From positions 1 through 64,000 of the forward strand of contig SHYX01000020.1 of NCBI GenBank assembly GCA_009692585.1: a stretch of 64,000 nt of DNA. The letters run 5' to 3'. Below the pieces are notes generated by a model, which was not told the DNA's origin, did not search any database, and saw only the letters and a list, made by a program, of their open reading frames with translations. The translations under genes and the position numbers were made by a program. The stretch is from Myxococcales bacterium. Lineage in GTDB: Bacteria; Myxococcota; UBA796; SXON01. The stretch's first letter is position 1, and the number at the start of each line of letters is the position of its first letter. Below are positions 7,741 through 16,112 of this stretch, one piece after another.

Positions 7741-9579
7741 TCAATCCTCCACTCTCTCCAACCCCATCTCCTCGGCGCGCTTGTGGGCGCGCCGCTTCGG
7801 CTCGCGGCCGGTCGCCGTCGGCCAGTCTGCGGGATCGCGGATGCTCGTGATGTCCAGGCGATTGCGGCCGGTGTCACAGGTGGGCCGATACGTACAGCCG
7901 TCGAGCCCCGCCGAGCAACGCAGTTGGCGGAGCATCGGCGGCGTCACGTGCTCCCGGATCCGAGCTTCCCACGCGGCGAAGAGATCGGGGTCGCCCGGCG
8001 ACCACGCCAGCTCGTGAGCGATTCCGACCAGCAGCGCCGGGTTCCGCCACGCGCGGGCGAAGGCGTAGTCGAGCCGGGCCAACAATGCCTGTCGCGATGG
8101 TGTCATCGCGGCGGAGAGCGTCTCCGGCCGCGCAAAGATCCAGAAGGGTGGGCACCCGTCTACGGCCGACCAGCCACCCTCGGCGAGGCGGGTGCGATAC
8201 CGCGACCACTCCCCATCGGGCAGGTCCAGCATCACGTAGACGCTGTGGTCCTGCACGTGCGACCACGCCGTCGCGCTGTCCTCGGGGCTGAAGCGCCTCC
8301 CCATGATCGGATCGGTGAGCCCGAGCATGTCGAGCACCGGACCTCGGCTGGTGAACCCCAGCAGCCCGATGTTGACGTAAGCGAGGGGCGTCGTCTCGGT
8401 CCGGTGCACGATCGACCAGGCGGAGGGGAAAGTGAAGCGATGGGTGTACAGCGTCGGTGCCTCGACCCCAACCCACGGGAACAACCAGGGCGCGGTCTTG
8501 GCCTGGACGGAGTCGGCGTACCCGGCGGCGAGCAGTCGGTCCCCTTGGAGCACCGGCAGCACCGGCGCGAAAAACGGGAGGGCGGCGAGCGAGGCCAATA
8601 AAGGCGCGTGACGATGAAGTCGGGACAGATCGGCGACCAGGACGCCCACCGCCGCCGCCATGGCCGGCCACGTCGGCACCAGGAAGCGGAAGTTCTGCAT
8701 GAAGTCGCCGTTCTGCACCACGGCGGCCACCAATCCGATCGTGGCGAAGAGCCCGGGCAGGGCCCGGTCCTCGCGACGCACGACCCGAAGCACCCCCCAC
8801 AAGGCGCCGGCGGCGCAGACGAACGACAGGACCGGGGAGGGCCACGAAAAAAACGTATCGAGGTAGCTGAGGCCGCGGACGGGGGGCCAGTTGCGGAGCT
8901 TGGTGGCGGCGGTGTTGGGGACGATCTCTCCGAACCAGTGGAGCTTGACGAGCACCAGGGTGCCGGCACAGACGAGCACGATCAGGGTGGCGACGAGGGC
9001 GCTGCGAGTGAGCTTGGGCCCCCGTCGCAGCAGGTGCCACCCCCCCAGCAGAATCGCCGCCAACGCCCCGTCGGGCCGCATCCACGGCGCCAGCCCCATG
9101 CCGAGCGCGGCGAGGGGCACTCGCGAGCGGCCGTCGGCTTCGACCCCGTGGCGGGTCCAGGCCAGGGTCATGAAGAACGCGGCGGCGTCGGTCTCCAGGC
9201 CGTACATCGAGTACGACGGCAGCCAGGGAAAGACCACGAGGATGGCGAGGGTCAGCCCCGTGGCCGAGAGCGGGAGCACTTCTGTGCGCGCCCACTCCCC
9301 GACGAGCACGACGGTGCCGAGGCCGAACCCCAGACCGAAGAGCTTCGACCAGAACAGCAGGTCCCCGCCCGCGAACGGGGTCAACAACAGCGCCCACCCC
9401 AGGTTGGTGAGGCCCTCGACGCGCTCACCGGCGTTGTAGACCATCCCGATCCCGGCGCGGACGTTCTCCGCGTACCGGAAGGTGATGTACGCGTCGTCGA
9501 TCCAGATCGGCCAGTAGTGCATCGCGTGCACGGTGAAGATCACCGCGGCAAGCGCGGTCAGGGCTCGCCAGCGGTCCAT
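7741..9579 (-). CDS. Polytopic GT-C-like glycosyltransferase
   Basis: This is a 612 aa multi-spanning membrane protein. Near the N-terminus, in the first extracytoplasmic loop, is DDAYITFRYAENVRAG (Asp28/Asp29). This is the acidic motif typical of GT-C lipid-phosphosugar-dependent transferases of the AftB/mannosyltransferase type. The motif ERVEGLTNLGW follows. About ten hydrophobic helices occupy residues 5-400, and the last 200 residues are soluble, with Cys and aromatic residues. The ATG at 9577-9579 gives a start right before the first helix. The enzyme would transfer a sugar from a polyprenyl-phosphate donor on the periplasmic side. Donor and acceptor are unknown. It is divergent from the LOG gene. 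Confidence 0.75.
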   Translation of the reverse strand: MDRWRALTALAAVIFTVHAMHYWPIWIDDAYITFRYAENVRAGIGMVYNAGERVEGLTNLGWALLLTPFAGGDLLFWSKLFGLGFGLGTVVLVGEWARTEVLPLSATGLTLAILVVFPWLPSYSMYGLETDAAAFFMTLAWTRHGVEADGRSRVPLAALGMGLAPWMRPDGALAAILLGGWHLLRRGPKLTRSALVATLIVLVCAGTLVLVKLHWFGEIVPNTAATKLRNWPPVRGLSYLDTFFSWPSPVLSFVCAAGALWGVLRVVRREDRALPGLFATIGLVAAVVQNGDFMQNFRFLVPTWPAMAAAVGVLVADLSRLHRHAPLLASLAALPFFAPVLPVLQGDRLLAAGYADSVQAKTAPWLFPWVGVEAPTLYTHRFTFPSAWSIVHRTETTPLAYVNIGLLGFTSRGPVLDMLGLTDPIMGRRFSPEDSATAWSHVQDHSVYVMLDLPDGEWSRYRTRLAEGGWSAVDGCPPFWIFARPETLSAAMTPSRQALLARLDYAFARAWRNPALLVGIAHELAWSPGDPDLFAAWEARIREHVTPPMLRQLRCSAGLDGCTYRPTCDTGRNRLDITSIRDPADWPTATGREPKRRAHKRAEEMGLERVED

Positions 9580-9663
9580 CGCCGGGCAGCTTAACGCGGC
9601 ATGGGGAACCACCCCCCTCCGTGCTATATCGGCGCCGACCCCCCGCCGCGTCAGGAGCTTCTT

Positions 9664-10467
9664 GTGTCGCATACGAGTAAAGCCTATAAGAATCTTGAGT
9701 TTCTCAATAGTCCCCACGCGCGCACCATCCGCATGCTGTGCGAGTACGAGGAACCCCGGGCGCGCTTCCGCGACCAGGAGGTCAAAGACACCATCGTCAT
9801 CTTCGGCTCGGCCCGCATCAGGTCGGCGGAGGTCAGCCAGCAGCTCCTCGACGCGGCGGTCGCGGCGGGTGACCCCATCGCGACGGAACGCGGAAAGCAG
9901 GCGGTCCGCAGCGCCCGCTTCTACGAGGACACCCGTGAGCTGTCGCGGCGGCTCACCGCGTGGAGCATGAGTTTGCGCAGGCCCAAGGCCCCCCAGCGGT
10001 TCCTGGTGTGTACGGGCGGCGGCCCCGGCATCATGGAGGCCGCCAATCGCGGCGCCGCCGATGTCGAGGGCGGGCGCAGTGTCGGGCTCGGCATCTCGCT
10101 CCCGTTCGAAGAGCAGGTCAACCAGTGGGTCGAGCCGGAGCTGGCCTTCGAGTTCCACTATTTCTTCATGCGCAAGTACTGGTTCATGTACCTGGCCAAG
10201 GCCCTGGTGATCATGCCCGGCGGCTTCGGCACCCTCGATGAGATGTGCGAGGTGCTGACCCTGCGGCAGACCCGCAAGGTGACCAAGCCGCTGCCCATGG
10301 TGCTGTACGGCACCGACTACTGGGACGCCGTGCTCGACGTCGAAGCGATGATCGAGTGGGGTACGGTTGCGCCGGGCGATCGGCAGCTCATGCACCGCAG
10401 CAACTCGGTGGACGACACCTTCGACTTTCTGACCAACGCTTTGGATCCTGACAAGGAGCGCGCATGA
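9664..10467 (+). CDS. LOG-family nucleotide phosphoribohydrolase
   Basis: This is a 267 aa protein with the Rossmann-like LOG/lysine-decarboxylase-like fold. VIFGSARI lies near the N-terminus, CTGGGPGIMEAANRGA in the centre, and the signature PGGFGTLDE follows. Characterised LOG proteins hydrolyse cytokinin or other nucleoside monophosphates. I choose GTG 9664 because AGGAG sits six bases upstream. An ATG at 9601 has no comparable ribosome site and adds an unconserved Pro-rich leader. The stop overlaps the next start (ATGA), coupling it to a [2Fe-2S] ferredoxin gene. The reason for that pairing is unknown. Confidence 0.88.
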   Translation: MSHTSKAYKNLEFLNSPHARTIRMLCEYEEPRARFRDQEVKDTIVIFGSARIRSAEVSQQLLDAAVAAGDPIATERGKQAVRSARFYEDTRELSRRLTAWSMSLRRPKAPQRFLVCTGGGPGIMEAANRGAADVEGGRSVGLGISLPFEEQVNQWVEPELAFEFHYFFMRKYWFMYLAKALVIMPGGFGTLDEMCEVLTLRQTRKVTKPLPMVLYGTDYWDAVLDVEAMIEWGTVAPGDRQLMHRSNSVDDTFDFLTNALDPDKERA

Positions 10468-10856
10468 CCCCGTGGGGCCTACGCAATCGCATCAAGTCCG
10501 CCCTCGGCCGTGGTCCGGCCGGCGCGCCCTCGCCCACCCATCGCCTGACGCTGGTCACGCCCGACGGCGCCGCGCACGAGGTCACCGCCGAAGATCGGTA
10601 CACCCTGGTGATGGCCTCGCAGAGTCTGGAGCATCCGATCGCGACCGGCTGTCCCGACGGGCACTGCGGCAACTGCGTGGTCGACCTCCTCGAGGATCGC
10701 GGTCTGAGCACGCCGACCGAGGCCGAAGCCAAGCTCCTCAAGGAAAAGGCCCAGCCTGGGCAGCGCCTGGCCTGCCATGCCCGCGTGGTCGGGAGCGGGG
10801 GCCGCTTCCAGGTCAAGGAGACCTGGTCGATCGAAAGCCTCGTCGGGTCCAACTGA
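10464..10856 (+). CDS. [2Fe-2S] ferredoxin-like protein
   Basis: This is a 130 aa protein with a plant-type ferredoxin core. The cluster ligands are Cys63, Cys68 and Cys71 (CPDGHCGNC, C-x4-C-x2-C) and Cys104 (RLACHA). A basic leader of about 25 residues precedes the domain and is not an obvious export signal. It overlaps the LOG gene by four bases. It probably carries electrons for an unknown partner. A second ferredoxin with different Cys spacing is at 51761. Confidence 0.9.
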   Translation: MTPWGLRNRIKSALGRGPAGAPSPTHRLTLVTPDGAAHEVTAEDRYTLVMASQSLEHPIATGCPDGHCGNCVVDLLEDRGLSTPTEAEAKLLKEKAQPGQRLACHARVVGSGGRFQVKETWSIESLVGSN

Positions 10857-10860
10857 GACG

Positions 10861-11289
10861 TTGACGCTCCCTACGCCACCGCAGCTTGCGCTCGCCCTGG
10901 TCGTGCTCGTCCCGGTGTTGGCGTTCGCCGTGCTGGTGGCGGGACGGATCGCCAGTGGATGGAGCGCGGTGGTGGCGCAGTACCCGGTCCGGGGGCCCCC
11001 GCCGCTCGACGCGCACCGGGTCGTCGGGCAGCGGCTCCATCTCGGCACGCGCATCCACCTGCCCGGGTTGGTCACGGTGGCGGTGAGCGCCACCGACCTG
11101 TGGATCGGGTTCACCGGGCCGGCGTCGTGGTTCTTCGCGCCGGTGTGCGTTCCGCTCCGGGACGTCACCCTCCAGACCGCCGAGAACTGGATGTCGGCGG
11201 GCACGCGGGTGCTCCTGTCGGGCGTACCTGACAAGCGGATCCTGCTCTTTGGCGACGGAGCCCAGATCGTCATCGCCCGGCTTGGCTGA
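10861..11289 (+). CDS. Small membrane-anchored protein of unknown function
   Basis: The TTG at 10861, just after the ferredoxin stop, opens a 142 aa frame. The N-terminal helix (LALALVVLVPVLAFAVLVAG) is followed by a beta-rich cytosolic or periplasmic domain. The frame stays open upstream into the ferredoxin gene, but that part is shadow. I see no family signature. It continues the LOG-ferredoxin run and ends 20 bases before the adenosyltransferase gene, so it is probably co-transcribed. Confidence 0.6.
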   Translation: MTLPTPPQLALALVVLVPVLAFAVLVAGRIASGWSAVVAQYPVRGPPPLDAHRVVGQRLHLGTRIHLPGLVTVAVSATDLWIGFTGPASWFFAPVCVPLRDVTLQTAENWMSAGTRVLLSGVPDKRILLFGDGAQIVIARLG

Positions 11290-11308
11290 GCGCGGGATAG
11301 CCCGGCCC

Positions 11309-11896
11309 ATGCGCATCACCCGGGTGTACACGCGGACCGGCGACAAGGGGCAGACCGGGCTGGTGGGTGGGCAGCGGGTGCCGAAGGACCATGTTCGTAT
11401 CGCCACCTACGGCACCACCGATGAACTCAACGCCATCGTCGGCATCGTCCGCTGGCACAATCGCACGTCCGGCGCCGATCCTGACGCCGTCGCGCGGATC
11501 GACGAAATGCTGCACCGCGTCCAGAACGACCTGTTCAACGTGGGCAGTGACCTCGCCACGCTCCCGGCGGACCACTGGCCGGGAATGATCCGGGTCGCGG
11601 GTGCCGACGTGGAGCGCCTCGAAGGCTGGATCGACACGCTGAACGAGGACGTCGGTCCGCTCACCGAGTTCATCCTCCCGGGCGGAGGGCCGGTCGGCGC
11701 CTTCCTGCACCAGGCGCGCACGGTGTGCCGGCGCGCCGAGCGCGAGGTGGTAGCGCTGTTGCGGGAGGAACCGAACACCGATCCGATGTCGATGACCTAC
11801 CTCAACCGGCTCAGCGACTTCTTCTTCGTGCTCGGCCGGTGGGCAGCCCGCCAGCTTGGCGAGCCCGAGACGCTCTGGGACCGCCCCCGCGGTTGA
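11309..11896 (+). CDS. PduO-type ATP:cob(I)alamin adenosyltransferase
   Basis: This is a 195 aa protein of the PduO/MMAB family, which makes adenosylcobalamin from ATP and cob(I)alamin. The N-terminal YTRTGDKGQTGLVGG is the ATP-binding signature. TTDELNAIVG and the helix CRRAEREVVAL with its conserved Arg are also present, followed by YLNRLSDFFFVLGRWA. The ATG at 11309 directly precedes the signature. It is co-directional with the small membrane protein upstream. No cobalamin-dependent enzyme is in the window. Confidence 0.93.
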   Translation: MRITRVYTRTGDKGQTGLVGGQRVPKDHVRIATYGTTDELNAIVGIVRWHNRTSGADPDAVARIDEMLHRVQNDLFNVGSDLATLPADHWPGMIRVAGADVERLEGWIDTLNEDVGPLTEFILPGGGPVGAFLHQARTVCRRAEREVVALLREEPNTDPMSMTYLNRLSDFFFVLGRWAARQLGEPETLWDRPRG

Positions 11897-11962
11897 AGAG
11901 CTTCCGTCAAGTTCGCCGCACTCGGGCGGGATGGGTTAGAGGGGCGGGCCTCGGAGGCAGAC

Positions 11963-12715
11963 GTGTCGGGTGAAGTGCAGAAGTCGAGTGTAGACAATCT
12001 TCGGACCAGTGATGCCCTGACGGTGCAGATCCTGGTGGCCGACATCATCCGCCTGCACATCGAGCGCATCGAAACGAGCGTTGTGTCTGACCTGTTCGCG
12101 CTTGCCGACGCCGACCTGCCGGGGGGGCTCTCCGACGATCTCAAAACGTGGGCCGGGCGCGCCACGCGCGAAATCATCGACCTCCCCGATGGGGATGCCC
12201 GCCGCAGTTTCCTCGCCGAGGTGTCCGCGCTCCCCGACGCGTTGGTGCCCGAGCGCCTTCGTGCCGCGATCGCCGCGCTCGCGCCGTCCTCGAACCAGGA
12301 GACGGTGGCCACCCTCGATCAGCTCGCGACGCGCTGGGCGCTCACCGTCCCCGACGCCCTGTTGATCGCCGTCAAGAAGAGCACGGTCTCGGCCGCCGGC
12401 GCCAAGGCTGCCGCCGCGAAGGAGGCCAAGCCCAAGCGGGTTGCCGCGGTCAAGGCCCCCAAGGTTCCCCCGGCCGACATCGACCCTCGCCGGGCCGCGT
12501 TCATCCGCTCCGACGTCTGGATCACCCTCGAAGGGAAGGACCCCGGCATCAAGGAAAACGTGCTGGTCGGCGGCATCAAGCACCGCAGTCCCTTCAAGGA
12601 CATGGCGGAGCCCGAGATCCGAGCCGAACTGCGTAAGATGGAACGTGACGGCCTCAAGGACAAGCCGGGTAAGCTGCGCATCCGCAAGTCCGGGGAACGC
12701 TGGGTCTACCGCTAG
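11963..12715 (+). CDS. Conserved-looking protein of unknown function
   Basis: This is a 250 aa protein from GTG 11963, with GGAGG five bases upstream. The N-terminal half is helical. An Ala/Lys-rich linker (about 135-165) follows, then a basic C-terminal domain (IRSDVWITLEGKDPGIKENV onward to SGERWVYR). That domain has the look of a small nucleic-acid-binding or winged-helix module. I do not recognise a family. It is followed after 14 bases by an FmdB-type zinc-ribbon gene, with which it probably forms a transcript. Confidence 0.6.
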   Translation: MSGEVQKSSVDNLRTSDALTVQILVADIIRLHIERIETSVVSDLFALADADLPGGLSDDLKTWAGRATREIIDLPDGDARRSFLAEVSALPDALVPERLRAAIAALAPSSNQETVATLDQLATRWALTVPDALLIAVKKSTVSAAGAKAAAAKEAKPKRVAAVKAPKVPPADIDPRRAAFIRSDVWITLEGKDPGIKENVLVGGIKHRSPFKDMAEPEIRAELRKMERDGLKDKPGKLRIRKSGERWVYR

Positions 12716-12729
12716 ACAAGGAGTCACCG

Positions 12730-12987
12730 ATGCCGATCTACGAGTACCGCTGTGCGTGTGGCGACGTCGTGGAGGCCCTGGTGCGCAATGGTCGTGAACC
12801 GGTCGCCGGTCCGGACGCCGGGCACTTCTGCGGGACCGATGGCACGTTGAAAAAACTCATCTCGGCCCACAACGTCGGCAGCGGGGGCGGGGGTGCCTTC
12901 CGCGAGTCCAGCGCGGCGTCTTCGGCCACGCCCGCCGACGCCGGCTGTGGCCACTGCGGCACCCCCACCGCGTGCGCCTACGATTGA
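12730..12987 (+). CDS. FmdB-family zinc-ribbon protein
   Basis: This is an 85 aa protein starting MPIYEYRCACG, the hallmark of the FmdB/CxxC small regulatory zinc ribbon. It has further Cys pairs (HFCG, and CGHCGTPTAC near the end) that could complete the metal site. The function of the family is poorly known. The 3' end overlaps the following lipoprotein gene by 16 bases in another frame. Confidence 0.85.
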   Translation: MPIYEYRCACGDVVEALVRNGREPVAGPDAGHFCGTDGTLKKLISAHNVGSGGGGAFRESSAASSATPADAGCGHCGTPTACAYD

Positions 12988-13700
12988 CGGGGGTGGTGTG
13001 GGTGCTCTGGTTGGCGAGCTGCGCCGACTCCGAGGCTGAGCGCCTGCGCGCGGCGCTCGCTGCCCCGGATCTGGCGTCGGCGTCGGCGGCGTGCGAGCGG
13101 CTCGCCGACCCTGGTCGCGACAGTTGCCTGGTTAGCGCGCTCGAGCGCTTCGACGGTCTCGCGCCGGCGTCGTGCGACGCGGTGCGCGCGCCGCTGTGGC
13201 AGGGTGAGTGTCGGTTTCAGTACGCCGAGCGGCTCGCCCTCCAGGGGGAGGCGGCGGCGGCCTTCGTCGCCTGCCAGGGCACACCCTTCCACCGGGAGTG
13301 CGGCTACCACCTGCTGCGGGGGGTGGCCCGTGGGGTGCTGGATGCCTCCCCGGCGGAAGCGGCGGACGCGCTGGCGCCGTGGCGACGGGTTCCTGGACTC
13401 GACGACGCGCCGCGGTTGTTCTGGAAGGCCTGGTTTCGCGAGCGGCGGCGGGCGGACCAGGGCCTGGATCCCACCGGGTGTCCAGAGGCGAGCTGCGAGC
13501 AGGCCGCGCGGGAGTCCTACCTCGAGAGCCTCCGGGCGGTGCACCACGCCGACCCGGCGGACTTCTGCGCGTCGCCGCCCGTACCGGTGCGCGGGTGGGC
13601 CGCGACCGAGACCACCGCGGCATGGCAGGCGCGCTGGGTGGCCGACACCTGTGCGCGCGCCGTCACCCCGCCCCAAGAGGCTATAGCGCCGCCGCCATGA
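12972..13700 (+). CDS. Cys-patterned lipoprotein (paralogue of 62308-63117)
   Basis: This is a 242 aa protein with a lipoprotein signal (VVWVLWLASC). The body has regularly spaced Cys residues and helical, TPR-like texture. The block GECRFQYAERLA through AAFVACQG to HRECGYHL matches a block in the lipoprotein at 62308-63117 (TECWFRVGEAA, ALVACSN, KDCGRHL), so the two are paralogues. The GTG at 12972 is used here, and a later GTG near 12993 would also leave a valid lipobox. Its stop overlaps the argS start (ATGA). The function is unknown. Confidence 0.72.
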   Translation: MRLRLTGVVWVLWLASCADSEAERLRAALAAPDLASASAACERLADPGRDSCLVSALERFDGLAPASCDAVRAPLWQGECRFQYAERLALQGEAAAAFVACQGTPFHRECGYHLLRGVARGVLDASPAEAADALAPWRRVPGLDDAPRLFWKAWFRERRRADQGLDPTGCPEASCEQAARESYLESLRAVHHADPADFCASPPVPVRGWAATETTAAWQARWVADTCARAVTPPQEAIAPPP

Positions 13701-15394
13701 TCCCCGCGCGCCTCCGCCCGATTGCCGCTGCCGCGGCCCACAGCGTCGACCCCGCCGCCGACGTCGACCCCCTGGTTCCTACCCACAACCCCGCGCACGG
13801 CGACTACCAATGGAACTTCGCGTTCCGGATGGCCAAGGCGCGGCGCGAGAACCCGCGGGCACTGGCAGAGCGGCTGCTCGCCTTTTTCGTGGGCCAGCCC
13901 GGCATCGCCAGGGCCGAGGTGGCCGGGCCCGGCTTCCTCAACCTTCACCTGGACGACGCCTGGCTGGCGGCGGCGGTGGTGGCGCAGGCCGCCGATCCGC
14001 AGTTCGGCCTCGCCCAGGCCGGCGCCGGCAAGGTCGCGATCATCGACTTCTCTTCGCCGAACGTGGCCAAGCGGATGCATGTGGGGCACATGCGCAGCAC
14101 CCACCTCGGCCACGTGCTCTCGCTGCTGCACCGCGCCGCGGGGTGGACGGTCATCGGCGACAACCACATCGGCGACTGGGGCACGCCCTTCGGCAAGCTC
14201 ATCGTGGCCTGGGACCACTGGCGCGACCAGGCCGCCTACGATGCCGATCCGGTGGGAGAGTTGGAGAGGCTGTACGTACTTTTCGGCGAAAAGTCAGCGG
14301 TCATGGAGGGCGCCGGCGTGCACCTGGCCGACCGCGCGCGCGACGAGACCGCCAAGCTTCAGCGGGGCGACCCCCGAAACACGGCGTTGTGGGAGCAATT
14401 TCGGAGTGCATCGCTCGCCGAGTACGACGCGGTCTACACCCGGATGGGCGTCGCCTTCGAGGAGGTGCTCGGCGAGTCGGCCTACGGGGGGATGACCGAC
14501 GAGATCGTGGCGGCGCTCCTGGCCGAAGGCGTGGCCGAATCGAGCGAGGGGGCGGTCATCGTGCGCCTGGGCGACCAGGTCAGCGTGGTGCGCAAGAAAG
14601 ACGGCGCGGCCACCTACACCGCGACCGACCTTGCCTGTGTCCGCTACCGGGTGCAACGTTGGAATCCGGCGCGCATCCTCTACGTCACCGACGCCCGCCA
14701 GCACCAGCACTTCATGACCTTGTTCGGCGTGGCCGAGCGCTGGCGCGTCGCGTCCGAGCTGGTGCACATGGGCTTCGGCATGTTGAAGCTGCCGGACGGT
14801 GCGATGAGCACCCGCAAGGGCAACGTCATCCGTCTGGTGGAGCTGCTCGACGAGGCCGTCGCCCGCGCGCGGGTGATCGTGGACGAGAAGTCCGGCACCC
14901 TCGACGAGGCCGAGCGCGCCTCGATCGCGGAGGCGGTGGGCGTCGGCGCCGTGCGCTACCAGGACCTCGTCCAGTCCCCGAGCACCGACATCACCTTCGA
15001 CTGGGACCGGATGCTCGCGATGGATGGCAACAGCGCGCCGTACCTCCTCTACAGCCGCGCGCGCGCCGCCTCGCTCCTGCGCAAGGCGGCCGCCGCTGGT
15101 CACACCCCAGACCTCACGGCGCTCACCCTCGACCACCCCCTGGAGCGCGAGCTGGCCCTGGTGATGCTGCGGTTTCCGGAGGCGGTGGAGTCGGCGCTAC
15201 GGGCCACCGCGCCCAACCTCGTGGCCGAGGCGACCTACCGCCTGTCCGAGGCCTTCAACCGCTTCTACTACGAGCTACCCGTGCTCACCGGCGAGGACCG
15301 CCTTCCGTCGCGCCTGGCGTTGACGGTGGCGGCCGACCGGCTCATCGTCCGCGCGCTCCGCCTGCTGGGGCTCACCCCGCTCGACCGGATGTGA
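13697..15394 (+). CDS. argS: Arginyl-tRNA synthetase
   Basis: This is a 565 aa class I aminoacyl-tRNA synthetase that charges tRNA-Arg. The N-terminal Add1-like domain is followed by the ATP-site motif SPNVAKRMHVGHMRS (HVGH at 128-131). The GDWGTPFGKLI segment comes next. The KMSKS-equivalent is MSTRKGN, as in other ArgRS. The C-terminal anticodon-binding helices are present (SEAFNRFYYELPVL). The ATG overlaps the preceding lipoprotein stop by four bases. Length and motifs are normal. Confidence 0.97.
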   Translation: MIPARLRPIAAAAAHSVDPAADVDPLVPTHNPAHGDYQWNFAFRMAKARRENPRALAERLLAFFVGQPGIARAEVAGPGFLNLHLDDAWLAAAVVAQAADPQFGLAQAGAGKVAIIDFSSPNVAKRMHVGHMRSTHLGHVLSLLHRAAGWTVIGDNHIGDWGTPFGKLIVAWDHWRDQAAYDADPVGELERLYVLFGEKSAVMEGAGVHLADRARDETAKLQRGDPRNTALWEQFRSASLAEYDAVYTRMGVAFEEVLGESAYGGMTDEIVAALLAEGVAESSEGAVIVRLGDQVSVVRKKDGAATYTATDLACVRYRVQRWNPARILYVTDARQHQHFMTLFGVAERWRVASELVHMGFGMLKLPDGAMSTRKGNVIRLVELLDEAVARARVIVDEKSGTLDEAERASIAEAVGVGAVRYQDLVQSPSTDITFDWDRMLAMDGNSAPYLLYSRARAASLLRKAAAAGHTPDLTALTLDHPLERELALVMLRFPEAVESALRATAPNLVAEATYRLSEAFNRFYYELPVLTGEDRLPSRLALTVAADRLIVRALRLLGLTPLDRM

Positions 15395-15429
15395 GGCGGC
15401 TCGTCGAGACCACCGAGCGCGCCTTCTAG

Positions 15430-15600
15430 CGTGAACGCCGGCGAAACGCCCGGCTCTTCGCGCTGGTCCGCCTCATCGTGGCCCTCGCCGGGAGCACGGC
15501 CGCGTTGGTATTGGAGTGGCGGCCGCAACAGTCGGTCATCGTCGGCTACGTCGGGTTTGCGGCGAGCTTCTGGTGGCGATGCGCCCCTGGACGTGTCCTC
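15430..15600 (+). pseudogene. Truncated membrane-protein fragment cut by the 160-bp repeat
   Basis: A frame open from a TAG at 15427-15429 reads RERRRNARLFALVRLIVALA and then STAALVLEW...VIVGYVGFAASFWW. This is two plausible membrane helices with a basic N-terminus. It runs straight into the MITE-like repeat at 15601, beyond which the composition is no longer protein-like. The first usable start is GTG 15478. I read this as a remnant of a small membrane protein interrupted by the repeat, though it may never have been a gene. Confidence 0.35.
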
Positions 15601-15760
15601 ATACCGACCGACGCAGATCCGGATCGGATGATCGCCGTCGTGAACGGCCCGGCTGGCAAGGCGGGGCCGACGAGCGTGTCGAGACCCGTGAGGAGGTCCC
15701 AACGAAGCCGAACGGGTCGGGCACAGGCGGGCGCCGAGTCGAATCAAGATCAGGCGGTAT
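15601..15760 (+). repeat. 160-bp MITE-like repeat, copy 1
   Basis: This 160-bp segment recurs in inverted orientation at 22593-22752 with about 95% identity (roughly eight differences by eye). Its ends are inverted: it opens with ATACCGACCGACG and closes with GATCAGGCGGTAT. A short piece of the closing end recurs at 45431-45449. There is no transposase inside. Size, terminal inverted repeats and dispersion fit a non-autonomous miniature element. No target-site duplication is clear. Confidence 0.85.
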
Positions 15761-15984
15761 CAGCACTCGTGGCGGTCGCAGGCGTCGTTGCACCCCGGCA
15801 TCGCCGCGGCCTCGGAGCGCCCGTCGCGCTCGGTGATGCAGGCGCCGGAGCCGCAGTCCACATGGGTGCCCGCGCCAGCGTCGGGGTCATGGCCGCGCTG
15901 GAGGTGCAGGCGCGCATCGGGCGAGTCTACACCTCCGTGGCCACGGCGCGCTCCAACCGCGCGCACAGCGCCCACAGCGCACAC
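15760..15984 (-). CDS. Possible Cys-rich C-terminal fragment ending in the repeat
   Basis: A minus-strand frame ends HVDCGSGACITERDG...PGCNDACDRHEC with a TGA contributed by the repeat edge. The paired Cys spacing is protein-like and resembles the tails of secreted Cys-rich myxobacterial proteins. The 5' part overlaps another gene in a different frame and has no good start. It may be the tail of a gene whose front is lost, or chance. Confidence 0.25.
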   Translation of the reverse strand: MCAVGAVRAVGARRGHGGVDSPDARLHLQRGHDPDAGAGTHVDCGSGACITERDGRSEAAAMPGCNDACDRHEC

Positions 15985-16112
15985 GCCTCCTGTAGACGGA
16001 GGGTGACCTCGGCCTCGGTCGGCGCGCCCAGATCGCGGACGGGCGGCGGATGGGCCATGCGCGCGCAGGCGGCGCGCAGCCGTTCTGTTATGAGTCGCGA
16101 CTCACTACTCAT
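15927..16112 (-). CDS. Small helical protein paired with a nucleotidyltransferase
   Basis: This is a 61 aa protein (MSSESRLITERLRAACARMA start) that is almost entirely helical. The ATG at 16112 overlaps the end of the upstream nucleotidyltransferase gene by eight bases, so it is translationally coupled. Two-gene units of a DNA-polymerase-beta-like nucleotidyltransferase and a small helical protein are often toxin-antitoxin systems (MNT/HEPN-like or AbiE-like). No HEPN Rx4-6H motif is visible here, so that assignment is only a possibility. Confidence 0.55.
   Translation of the reverse strand: MSSESRLITERLRAACARMAHPPPVRDLGAPTEAEVTLRLQEACALWALCARLERAVATEV

Noticed and set aside
9601..9663. ATG 9601 as start of the LOG gene
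   Set aside because: It gives an unconserved Pro-rich leader and no ribosome site, whereas AGGAG precedes GTG 9664.
15268..15747. Minus-strand frame spanning repeat copy 1, with similar text at copy 2
   Set aside because: The shared peptide exists only because the DNA repeat is shared. Flanking codons differ completely and there is no start signal.
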